64,000 bases of DNA from Streptomyces prunicolor NBRC 13075 (GTDB lineage Bacteria > Actinomycetota > Actinomycetes > Streptomycetales > Streptomycetaceae), in the NCBI RefSeq assembly GCF_000367365.1, contig NZ_BARF01000015.1, forward strand, positions 1 through 64,000, in the 5' to 3' direction. The notes under the pieces were generated by a model, which saw nothing but the letters and a program-made list of their open reading frames with translations, was not told the DNA's origin and made no database searches. The position numbers were made by a program, and so were the translations under genes. Shown here one piece after another: positions 34,000 to 40,680 of the stretch (position 1 is its first letter; each line of letters begins with the position of its first letter).

Positions 34000-35304
34000 T
34001 CAACCCGCGGAGCTAAACGCGGAGTTCATCTTCTTCGCCGCGTCCCCAGAAGCCGCAGCCACACTCTTCTTCCCGCTGATGACCTCCTGCAGCATCGTCG
34101 GCAGCACCAGCGAAGAATCGATCTCCGACCAACCGGGCGACGCAGGCACGAACTTCGTCCCCGCAGCCAAGGTCTGAACGAACGGCTTCTCGAACGGCAC
34201 CTTCGCCGCAGCCGCACCCCGCACATCGGTGAACGTGGGCAGGAACCCCATCGCGTCGAACATGGACGCCTGCGTCGCCTTCGAGGTGAGTTGCTCCATG
34301 AGGTCGACCGCGAGCGTGCGGTGCGACGTGCTCTTCAGGACACCGATGTTGTTGCCCCCGGCGAACGCGGGAGCGACCGACCCGGACGCGACCCCCGGCA
34401 AGGGTACGACCGCGTACTTGCCCTTGACCTTGCCCGCCTCGACAGCCGTGTGGCTGAAGTCGCCCCCGATCGCCATCCCCGCCTTGCCGGCGGCGAACGC
34501 GGTGATCGTGTCGTTGCCGCCCATCACCGCGCACTTGGCGGCGGGACAGTTGTCGCTCGTGAAGAGCGAGGTGTAGGCCTTGATGCCCTTCTGCGCGGCG
34601 GCACTGTCGATCGCGGAGGTGTACGAGCCCCCCGAGCCCCCCTTGGCGGTGGCGAGTTCACCACCGTTGGCCCACACGAAGGGCATCGCGCCGTACGTGT
34701 AGGCGCCGCCGACGACAAGACCGTAGAGGTCGGACTTCGCCTTGTGGATCTTCCGGGCGGTGGCTGCCAACTCGGCCATGGACTTGGGGGGTTGGAGGCC
34801 GAGGTCCTTGAAGACGTCGGTGCGGTAGTACAGGGCGCGGACGCCGACGTAGAACGGGGAGCCGTACGTCTTGCCGTCGACCGTGACGGACTGCTTCGCG
34901 GTCGGGTCGGTGTCCTTGGCCTCACTCCACGCGCCGAACTCCTTGGTGACGTCGAGGAGTCCGCCGTCCTTCACATAGCCGGCCGTGTCGGTGTTGCCGT
35001 ACTCCATGACGTCGGGCGCGGACTTCGGGTCGTTGAAGGCGGCCTTGACGCGCTGGGCGCGGGTGTCGATCGGGATGTACTCGACGTCCACCTTGGTGCC
35101 CTTGTGGGCCTTCTCGAAGGCGGTGACCACGGAGTCGACGACCTTCGCCTTCGGGTCGTTGCCGACCTCCTGGAAGAGCCACACCCTCAGGGTGCCGCTC
35201 TTGTCGTCCTTGTCGGAGGACGAGTTGTCGGAGGTCTGGGGCGCGCAGCCGGCGGCGACAGCGGCGGCCGCCAGGAGTACGGCGAATCTGGGGGCGAGCT
35301 TCAT
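34000..35304 (-). CDS. Sugar-binding lipoprotein of the hexosaminidase operon
   Basis: A 434-residue extracellular solute-binding protein family 1 member. The signal peptide (MKLAPRFAVLLAAAAVAAGC) ends at a lipobox AAGC, with Cys20 as the lipidation site, and a Ser/Asp-rich linker (SDNSSSDKDDKSG) tethers the domain. The SBP fold is clear in TLRVWLFQEVGND, EYGNTDTAGYVKDGGLLDVTKEF and FAAGKAGMAIGGDF. ATG 35304 has GGAGGAACG upstream. The GH20 enzyme in the same operon makes N-acetylglucosamine oligosaccharides the likely cargo, by inference. Confidence 0.9.
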   Translation of the reverse strand: MKLAPRFAVLLAAAAVAAGCAPQTSDNSSSDKDDKSGTLRVWLFQEVGNDPKAKVVDSVVTAFEKAHKGTKVDVEYIPIDTRAQRVKAAFNDPKSAPDVMEYGNTDTAGYVKDGGLLDVTKEFGAWSEAKDTDPTAKQSVTVDGKTYGSPFYVGVRALYYRTDVFKDLGLQPPKSMAELAATARKIHKAKSDLYGLVVGGAYTYGAMPFVWANGGELATAKGGSGGSYTSAIDSAAAQKGIKAYTSLFTSDNCPAAKCAVMGGNDTITAFAAGKAGMAIGGDFSHTAVEAGKVKGKYAVVPLPGVASGSVAPAFAGGNNIGVLKSTSHRTLAVDLMEQLTSKATQASMFDAMGFLPTFTDVRGAAAAKVPFEKPFVQTLAAGTKFVPASPGWSEIDSSLVLPTMLQEVISGKKSVAAASGDAAKKMNSAFSSAG

Positions 35305-35334
35305 GGAGCGTTCCTCCGGGAATCCGGGCGTGCG

Positions 35335-35349
35335 TTGCAACATATGCAA
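35335..35349. promoter_or_regulatory. Inverted repeat operator-like site upstream of the sugar operon
   Basis: TTGCA-ACATA-TGCAA forms a palindrome with 5-bp arms, 31 bp upstream of the binding-protein start codon and so within the likely promoter or early leader. It does not match the DasR (dre) consensus ACTGGTCTAGACCACT that controls other N-acetylglucosamine genes. A ROK, LacI or GntR-type repressor could bind it. Confidence 0.5.
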
Positions 35350-35467
35350 TGGGCGTTTCGCTCTGCACAACACCACGGAGATTAAGGAGTAGATGAACGC
35401 GGCCACAAGAGGTCTCAACCACTTCGTGACACGCGAAAGCCCGCCGAAAAGCCGTCGAAACATGCAA

Positions 35468-35507
35468 AAGGCCCTCGGGGCGCGCCGAAGCGCGCCCCGA
35501 GGGCCTT
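35468..35507 (-). terminator. Intrinsic terminator after the DUF3039 gene
   Basis: A 17-bp perfect stem (plus strand AAGGCCCTCGGGGCGCG paired with CGCGCCCCGAGGGCCTT) with a 6-nt loop, followed on the minus strand by TTTT. It lies 46 bp past the DUF3039 stop. Since no gene ends toward it from the other side, minus-strand termination is its main role. Confidence 0.85.
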
Positions 35508-35553
35508 ACGAAGTCAGACCGGCGATCCTTGGGAAGTCAGACCGCCCGAACGG

Positions 35554-35844
35554 CTACTTGTCGCCGCCGCCCTTGCCCTTGTCCCCGTCGCCACCCGAGC
35601 CCATGGACTCGTAGATCTCCTTGCACATGGGACACACCGGGTACTTCTTCGGGTCGCGGCCAGGCACCCAGACCTTCCCGCACAACGCCACCACGGGAGT
35701 GCCGTCGAGGGCGCTCGCCATGATCTTGTCCTTCTGGACGTAATGGGCGAAGCGCTCATGGTCCCCGTCGCCGTGCGACACCTGGGGCGTCGGCTCTACG
35801 AGGGTCCCCGTACCAGTCCCGCGCTCGGGCTCAAGAGTGCTCAT
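35554..35844 (-). CDS. DUF3039 protein with Cys-rich zinc-ribbon-like site
   Basis: A 96-residue actinobacterial DUF3039 protein. The conserved core HERFAHYVQKDKIMASALDGTPVVALCGKVWVPGRDPKKYPVCPMCKEIYE has the C...CxxC arrangement (Cys in ALCGK, then CPMC) of a zinc ribbon. The C-terminus is a Gly/Asp/Lys tail. ATG 35844 (MSTLEPERG) is the start. It is widely conserved in this phylum with no known function; a role in nucleic acid or protein binding is conceivable. It is preceded by the yqgE gene on the same strand. Confidence 0.85.
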   Translation of the reverse strand: MSTLEPERGTGTGTLVEPTPQVSHGDGDHERFAHYVQKDKIMASALDGTPVVALCGKVWVPGRDPKKYPVCPMCKEIYESMGSGGDGDKGKGGGDK

Positions 35845-35905
35845 AGTGCCAAGGGTACTGAAGCCCACCGGCATCAGTTCCGCGAAGGGTCGTTCAGTAC
35901 GGGGA

Positions 35906-36478
35906 TCAGTTCAGCGAGGGGTCGTCCGGATACGTCGCCACCATCGCCAGCTCGCTGCGCTGGCGGCGCAGCACCTCGCGCCAGAGTCTCTCCGGCGACG
36001 GCGAGGACACGTCACCGGGCTCCGACTCGACGACGTACCAGGCGCCCTCGACCAGTTCGTCCTCCAGTTGCCCGGGCCCCCAGCCCGCGTACCCGGCGAA
36101 GATCCGCAGCGAGCCGAGCGCCGAGGCGAGCAGCTCCGGCGGGGCCTCCAGGTCGACGAGTCCGATCGCGCCGTGCACGCGCCGCCAGCCGAGCGGGGCG
36201 CGCTCGCCGGCCGCGCCGCCCGGGATGACGGCGACACCGAGGGCCGAGTCCAACTGCACCGGCCCGCCCTGGAAGACGACGCCCGGTTCACCGGCGAGAT
36301 CCGCCCAGCCCTCCAGGATGTCGCCGACGTCCACCGGGGTCGGCCGGTTGAGGACGACACCGAGGGAGCCCTCCTCGTCGTGGTCGAGAAGGAGCACCAC
36401 CGCGCGGTCGAAGTTCGGGTCCGCCAGGGCGGGTGTTGCCACGAGCAACCGCCCTGTGAGCGAGGACACCTCGGTCAT
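35906..36478 (-). CDS. YqgE/AlgH family protein (DUF179)
   Basis: A 190-residue protein of the UPF0301 family. The hallmark blocks are SLTGRLLVATPALADPNFDRAVVLLLDHDEEGSLGVVLNRPTPVDVGD near the N-terminus, FQGGPVQLDSALGVAVIP in the middle, and IFAGYAGWGPGQLEDELVEGAWYVVESEPGDV. The structure is known in the family but its function remains unclear despite broad conservation. ATG 36478 was chosen; ATG 36487 is in frame. It is divergent from murA with a 252-bp gap that holds both promoters. Confidence 0.9.
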   Translation of the reverse strand: MTEVSSLTGRLLVATPALADPNFDRAVVLLLDHDEEGSLGVVLNRPTPVDVGDILEGWADLAGEPGVVFQGGPVQLDSALGVAVIPGGAAGERAPLGWRRVHGAIGLVDLEAPPELLASALGSLRIFAGYAGWGPGQLEDELVEGAWYVVESEPGDVSSPSPERLWREVLRRQRSELAMVATYPDDPSLN

Positions 36479-36730
36479 GCCTGACATGATCCCGCATCTT
36501 CCCCGTGATGGGGGACGCAATGCGGGTACCAGAGTGCATGCAGCTCAGGGCGCACCGAAGCGTCCTCCGCGCACGCCCCCGCCCTGTGACCCCATGTGCC
36601 CGATTGGGAACGGTTCGTGTTGTGACACAGCTATGACGTGGCTGAGCGGTCCTCGGGCTTACAGGAGGGGGGTGGGCGGCGATTACTCTGTCTCTTCGGC
36701 CCCTGCCCAACTCCACGGAACGCGAGATTC

Positions 36731-38077
36731 ATGACCGTCAACGGCTCAGACGACGTACTGCTTGTCCACGGCGGAACCCCGCTCGAGGGCGAGATCCGTG
36801 TCCGCGGTGCGAAGAACCTCGTACCCAAGGCCATGGTCGCCGCCCTGCTGGGCAGTGAGCCAAGTCGACTGCGCAACGTACCGGACATCCGAGACGTTCG
36901 TGTCGTACGCGGACTCCTGCAACTGCACGGGGTGACGGTCCGTCCGGGTGAGGAGCCGGGCGAGCTGGTACTCGATCCGTCGCACGTCGAGAGCGCCAAC
37001 GTCGCCGACATCGATGCCCACGCGGGCTCGTCGCGCATCCCGATCCTGTTCTGCGGTCCGCTCCTTCACCGGCTCGGGCACGCGTTCATCCCGGGGCTCG
37101 GCGGCTGCGACATCGGCGGCCGGCCGATCGACTTCCACTTCGAGGTGCTGCGGCAGTTCGGCGCGAAGATCGAGAAGCGGGCGGACGGCCAGTACCTGGA
37201 GGCCCCGCAGCGGCTGCGCGGCACAAAGATCCAGCTGCCGTACCCGTCCGTCGGCGCGACCGAACAGGTGCTGCTGACGGCGGTGTTGGCGGAGGGCGTC
37301 ACCGAACTCGCCAACGCGGCCGTGGAACCGGAGATCGAGGACCTCATCTGCGTACTGCAGAAGATGGGCGCGATCATCGCCATGGACACCGACCGCACGA
37401 TCCGCATCACCGGTGTGGACTCGCTCGGCGGCTACACCCACGCGGCCCTCCCGGACCGCCTGGAGGCCGCGTCCTGGGCGTCGGCGGCGCTGGCGACCGA
37501 GGGCAACATCTACGTCAAGGGCGCGCAGCAGCGCTCGATGATGACGTTCCTCAACACCTACCGGAAGGTGGGCGGTGCCTTCGCGATCGACGACGAGGGC
37601 ATCCGCTTCTGGCACCCCGGCGGCCAGTTGAAGTCCATCGCGCTCGAAACGGACGTGCACCCGGGCTTCCAGACGGACTGGCAGCAGCCGCTCGTCGTCG
37701 CCCTCACGCAGGCGACGGGCCTCTCCATCGTCCACGAGACGGTCTACGAGTCCCGGCTCGGCTTCACCTCCGCGCTCAACCAGATGGGCGCACACATCCA
37801 GCTCTACCGCGAGTGCCTCGGCGGCTCGCACTGCCGCTTCGGCCAGCGCAACTTCCTGCACTCGGCGGTCGTCTCGGGCCCGACCCGCCTCCAGGGCGCC
37901 GACCTGGTCATCCCCGACCTCCGCGGCGGCTTCTCGTACCTCATCGCGGCCCTGGCGGCCCAGGGCACGTCCCGCGTCCACGGCATCGACCTCATCAACC
38001 GCGGCTACGAGAACTTCATGGAGAAGCTCATGGAGCTCGGCGCGAAGGTCGAACTCCCGGGCAAGGCGCTCGGATAG
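36731..38077 (+). CDS. murA: UDP-N-acetylglucosamine 1-carboxyvinyltransferase
   Basis: A 448-residue MurA, the first committed enzyme of peptidoglycan synthesis, which transfers enolpyruvate from PEP to UDP-GlcNAc in the cytosol. The inside-out alpha/beta barrel motifs are present: GAKNLVPKAMVAALL (Lys-Asn pair), the flexible loop FIPGLGGCDIGGRPIDFH whose Cys is the fosfomycin-reactive residue, and DLRGGFSYLIAALAAQG. Because the Cys is retained, the enzyme should be fosfomycin-sensitive, subject to test. ATG 36731 was chosen. An 18-bp duplication begins at its stop codon and a convergent terminator follows. Confidence 0.93.
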   Translation: MTVNGSDDVLLVHGGTPLEGEIRVRGAKNLVPKAMVAALLGSEPSRLRNVPDIRDVRVVRGLLQLHGVTVRPGEEPGELVLDPSHVESANVADIDAHAGSSRIPILFCGPLLHRLGHAFIPGLGGCDIGGRPIDFHFEVLRQFGAKIEKRADGQYLEAPQRLRGTKIQLPYPSVGATEQVLLTAVLAEGVTELANAAVEPEIEDLICVLQKMGAIIAMDTDRTIRITGVDSLGGYTHAALPDRLEAASWASAALATEGNIYVKGAQQRSMMTFLNTYRKVGGAFAIDDEGIRFWHPGGQLKSIALETDVHPGFQTDWQQPLVVALTQATGLSIVHETVYESRLGFTSALNQMGAHIQLYRECLGGSHCRFGQRNFLHSAVVSGPTRLQGADLVIPDLRGGFSYLIAALAAQGTSRVHGIDLINRGYENFMEKLMELGAKVELPGKALG

Positions 38078-38106
38078 CCGTAGAGAATCGGATAGCCGTA
38101 GAGAAG
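38071..38106. repeat. 18-bp tandem duplication over the murA stop codon
   Basis: CGGATAGCCGTAGAGAAT (38071-38088) is followed immediately by a near-identical copy ending AAG (38089-38106), with 17 of 18 bases the same. The first copy includes the last codons and stop of murA. It looks like a slippage duplication and does not change the protein. Confidence 0.85.
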
Positions 38107-38122
38107 AAGCGCTCCTACGACG

Positions 38123-38157
38123 ATGGGGCGGCCACCCTGACCGGGTGGCCGCCCCAT
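38123..38157. terminator. Convergent terminator between murA and hup
   Basis: ATGGGGCGGCCACCC (38123-38137) pairs perfectly with GGGTGGCCGCCCCAT (38143-38157) around a 5-nt loop. It lies between the converging murA and HU genes and can serve both directions. There is no long U-run, as is common in Streptomyces. Confidence 0.85.
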
Positions 38158-38201
38158 TCGCGTTACTGCCTCGTACGCAATCCCGTCGCGTACGCGAGGG
38201 C

Positions 38202-38483
38202 CTACTTGCCCTTGGCGGCTTCCTTGAGCTTCGAGCCCGCGGACACCTTGACGCTGTAACCGGCGGGGATGTTGATCGGGTCGCCGGTCTGCGGGTTGCG
38301 CGCGGTGCGAGCGGCACGGTGGGTGCGCTCGAAGGTCAGGAAGCCGGGGATCGTGACCTTCTCGTCGCCCTTGGAGACGATCTCGCCGACGGTCTCGGCG
38401 AACGCGGCCAGAACGGCGTCGGCGTCCTTGCGGGTCACCTCGGCACGGTCGGCCAGCGCGGCCACCAGCTCACTGCGGTTCAT
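38202..38483 (-). CDS. hupA: DNA-binding protein HU
   Basis: A 93-residue HU of the short vegetative type (no Lys/Ala-rich tail), which bends and compacts DNA. Recognisable blocks are MNRSELVAALADRAEVTRKDADAVLAAF, VTIPGFLTFERTHRAARTARNPQTGDPINIPAGYSVKVSAGSKLKEA, including the RNPQTG arm tip with its intercalating Pro. ATG 38483 follows GGGAG. From memory this locus matches SCO2950 (hupA). Upstream, 38484-38901 (418 bp) contains its promoter, a GGACCCGGGTCC palindrome (38588-38599) and an imperfect GAGCGCCACGC hairpin (38707-38736), but no convincing gene. Confidence 0.95.
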   Translation of the reverse strand: MNRSELVAALADRAEVTRKDADAVLAAFAETVGEIVSKGDEKVTIPGFLTFERTHRAARTARNPQTGDPINIPAGYSVKVSAGSKLKEAAKGK

Positions 38484-38706
38484 GTTGTTACTCCCGTGTT
38501 CTTCTTGCCGTTTGAGGCGTGCCACGCGGCGGAGCCGCATATCGGGCACGGTGAAGCCGATGCTGCCAGGGTCCTCGGTGAGTCCCCGGACCCGGGTCCG
38601 TCGTCCAGACCCTCGCGCCCGAAGACGCATCCTGCCCCTACCTGCGGCGGGAAAGCCAATCCGGCACCCGTAGGAGTCGCGAGAACACCCTTGGGAGTCA
38701 CACGAA

Positions 38707-38736
38707 GAGCGCCACGCCCTCTGCGTGGTGACGCTC
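38707..38736 (-). terminator. Imperfect hairpin downstream of the malic enzyme gene
   Basis: GAGCG-CCACGC pairs with GCGTGG-(TGA bulge)-CGCTC around the loop CCTCT, 165 bp beyond the malic enzyme stop and upstream of hup. It could end malic enzyme transcription before the hup promoter. There is no U-run, so the call is tentative. Confidence 0.35.
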
Positions 38737-38901
38737 CGTCGGCTCCCGGCAGCGAGGGCCGGGCCTGGAAGGCCCGAAACCTGGCCGCCACGATAAACGG
38801 CCGCCGAAGGCCCCGGGTTCCGCGACGCGCCGGTGTGCGCTCGGCCGTGGCGATCCTCACAACCGCCGCACACCCGCCGCACACCCGCCGTTCGAGGGGT
38901 T

Positions 38902-40341
38902 CTACGACGCGGAGGGCGCCGTCGAGGCCGCCGCCGCTCCCGCCGCCTTCGCCGCGTCGCGCACCGCGCCCGCGACCGCTCCGGCGACCTTGTCGTTGAA
39001 GACGCTGGGGATGATGTAGTTCGCGTTCAGCTCGTCCTCGGTCACCACGTTCGCGAGTGCGCTCGCCGCGGCGAGCATCATCTCCGTGTTGACGGTGCGG
39101 GACTGCGCGTCCAGCAGACCGCGGAAGACACCCGGGAAGACCAGCACGTTGTTGATCTGGTTCGGGAAGTCCGAGCGGCCCGTGGCCACAACTGCGGCCG
39201 TCTGACGGGCGATCGTCGGGTCGACCTCGGGGTCCGGGTTCGCGAGCGCGAACACGATCGCACCCTCGGCCATCGCGGCCACGTCGTCGCCGTCGAGGAC
39301 GTTCGGGGCGGAGACGCCCACGAAGACGTCGGCGCCGCGCACGGCCTCCTTCAGGGTGCCCGTGAGGGCGTCGGGGTTGGTGTTGTCGGCGATCCAGCGC
39401 AGCGGCGAGTCGGGCTTGGCGTCGACCAGGTCCTCGCGGCCGGCGTGCACGACGCCGTGGATGTCGGCGACGACCGCGTTCTTTACGCCGGCGGCGATGA
39501 GCAGCTTGAGGATGGCCGTACCGGCCGCGCCCGCGCCGGACATGACGACCCGGATGTCACCGATGCCCTTGCCGGCGACCCGCAGCGCGTTCGTCAACGC
39601 GGCGAGGACGACGATCGCGGTGCCGTGCTGGTCGTCGTGGAAGACGGGGATGTCGAGGGCCTCGCGCAGCCGGGCCTCGATCTCGAAGCAGCGCGGTGCG
39701 GAGATGTCCTCCAGGTTGATGCCGGCGAAGCCCGGGGCGATCGCCTTGACGATCTCGACGATCGCGTCGGTGTCCTGGGTGTCCAGGCAGATCGGCCAGG
39801 CGTCGATGCCGGCGAACCGCTTGAACAGGGCCGCCTTGCCCTCCATGACCGGCAGCGCGGCCATCGGGCCGATGTTGCCGAGGCCCAGCACGGCCGAACC
39901 GTCCGTCACGACCGCGACGGAGTTGCGCTTGATGGTGAGGCGGCGCGCGTCCTCGGGGTTCTCCGCGATCGCCATGCACACGCGGGCCACGCCCGGGGTG
40001 TAGATCATGGAGAGGTCGTCACGGTTGCGGATCGGGTGCTTGGACTGCATCTCGATCTTGCCGCCGAGGTGCATGAGGAACGTACGGTCCGAGACCTTGC
40101 CCAGGGTGACGCCCTCGATGCCGCGCAGCTGCTGGACGATCTCGTCGGCGTGGGCCGTCGAGGACGCCGCGATGGTGACGTCGATGCGGAGCTTCTCGTG
40201 GCCGGAGGCGGTCACGTCGAGGCCGGTCACCGAGCCTCCGTGGGACTCCACGGCCGTGGTGATCTGGGATACCGCCGTTCCGCTGGCGGGCACCTCCAGA
40301 CGGACCGTGATCGAGTAGGAGACGCTGGGCGCCGTAGCCAT
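38902..40341 (-). CDS. NAD(P)-dependent malic enzyme with N-terminal ACT domain
   Basis: A 479-residue malic enzyme, oxidatively decarboxylating malate to pyruvate. Residues 1-85 form an ACT-type regulatory domain (SYSITVRLEVPASGTAVSQITTAVESHGGSV). The catalytic part has SMIYTPGVARVCMAIAENP (proton-donor Tyr), VTDGSAVLGLGNIGPMAALPVMEGKA, EDISAPRCFEIEARL (metal ligands), HDDQHGTAIV and the Rossmann motif SGAGAAGTAIL. NAD versus NADP use cannot be settled by eye. The C-terminus is Ala/Ser-rich. Transcription is on its own from a promoter in 40342-40453. Confidence 0.92.
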   Translation of the reverse strand: MATAPSVSYSITVRLEVPASGTAVSQITTAVESHGGSVTGLDVTASGHEKLRIDVTIAASSTAHADEIVQQLRGIEGVTLGKVSDRTFLMHLGGKIEMQSKHPIRNRDDLSMIYTPGVARVCMAIAENPEDARRLTIKRNSVAVVTDGSAVLGLGNIGPMAALPVMEGKAALFKRFAGIDAWPICLDTQDTDAIVEIVKAIAPGFAGINLEDISAPRCFEIEARLREALDIPVFHDDQHGTAIVVLAALTNALRVAGKGIGDIRVVMSGAGAAGTAILKLLIAAGVKNAVVADIHGVVHAGREDLVDAKPDSPLRWIADNTNPDALTGTLKEAVRGADVFVGVSAPNVLDGDDVAAMAEGAIVFALANPDPEVDPTIARQTAAVVATGRSDFPNQINNVLVFPGVFRGLLDAQSRTVNTEMMLAAASALANVVTEDELNANYIIPSVFNDKVAGAVAGAVRDAAKAAGAAAASTAPSAS

Positions 40342-40427
40342 GGCCGACTTCCTCTGCTTTCACCGTTGAGCTGAGTACGCGTTCCGATGGTCGCACCTAC
40401 TACCGGGTAGGCGTTAGCCGCCCCCGA

Positions 40428-40448
40428 TTGCGAACGTTTTGTTCGCAA
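40428..40448. promoter_or_regulatory. Inverted repeat upstream of the malic enzyme gene
   Basis: TTGCGAAC and GTTCGCAA form perfect 8-bp arms around GTTTT, about 87 bp upstream of the malic enzyme start. A smaller palindrome CTACC-G-GGTAG sits at 40400-40410. Either may be an operator controlling the gene. The larger one lies just before the helicase terminator and could instead be part of it. Confidence 0.45.
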
Positions 40449-40453
40449 GAAAA

Positions 40454-40490
40454 AGAGGTCCCCGTCACTTTTCCCGTGACGGGGACCTCT
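40454..40490 (-). terminator. Intrinsic terminator downstream of the HelD gene
   Basis: AGAGGTCCCCGTCAC (40454-40468) pairs with GTGACGGGGACCTCT (40476-40490), a 15-bp perfect stem with a 7-nt loop. On the minus strand it is followed by TTTTTCTT, a canonical U-run. It terminates the helicase transcript. The remainder of the 339-bp gap (40342-40680) is leader or promoter of the malic enzyme gene. Confidence 0.9.
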
Positions 40491-40680
40491 CTGACAAGCA
40501 ATGACACCGACCCGCCATGCTCGCCTCGCGGCAAGTGGTCGCTCTAAGCGACGAAGGTTGGGCCCGGGGGCTTGGATCGGGCCGGTGTCACATCCAGGCT
40601 AACAAACAGATCCCGTAAGACCATTCCCATCCCGAGAGTTCGTCGAAAGCACCCCTCGGTCGGACCCGCGATCGATCCCC

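Noticed and set aside
33163..35385. 740-codon plus-strand ORF opposite the sugar transporter genes
   Set aside because: Low-complexity Arg/His/Asp-rich antisense frame of high-GC coding sequence; the minus-strand genes have clear families.
35305..35553. DasR (dre) site for the hexosaminidase operon
   Set aside because: No sequence close to ACTGGTCTAGACCACT was found; the only palindrome is of a different type.
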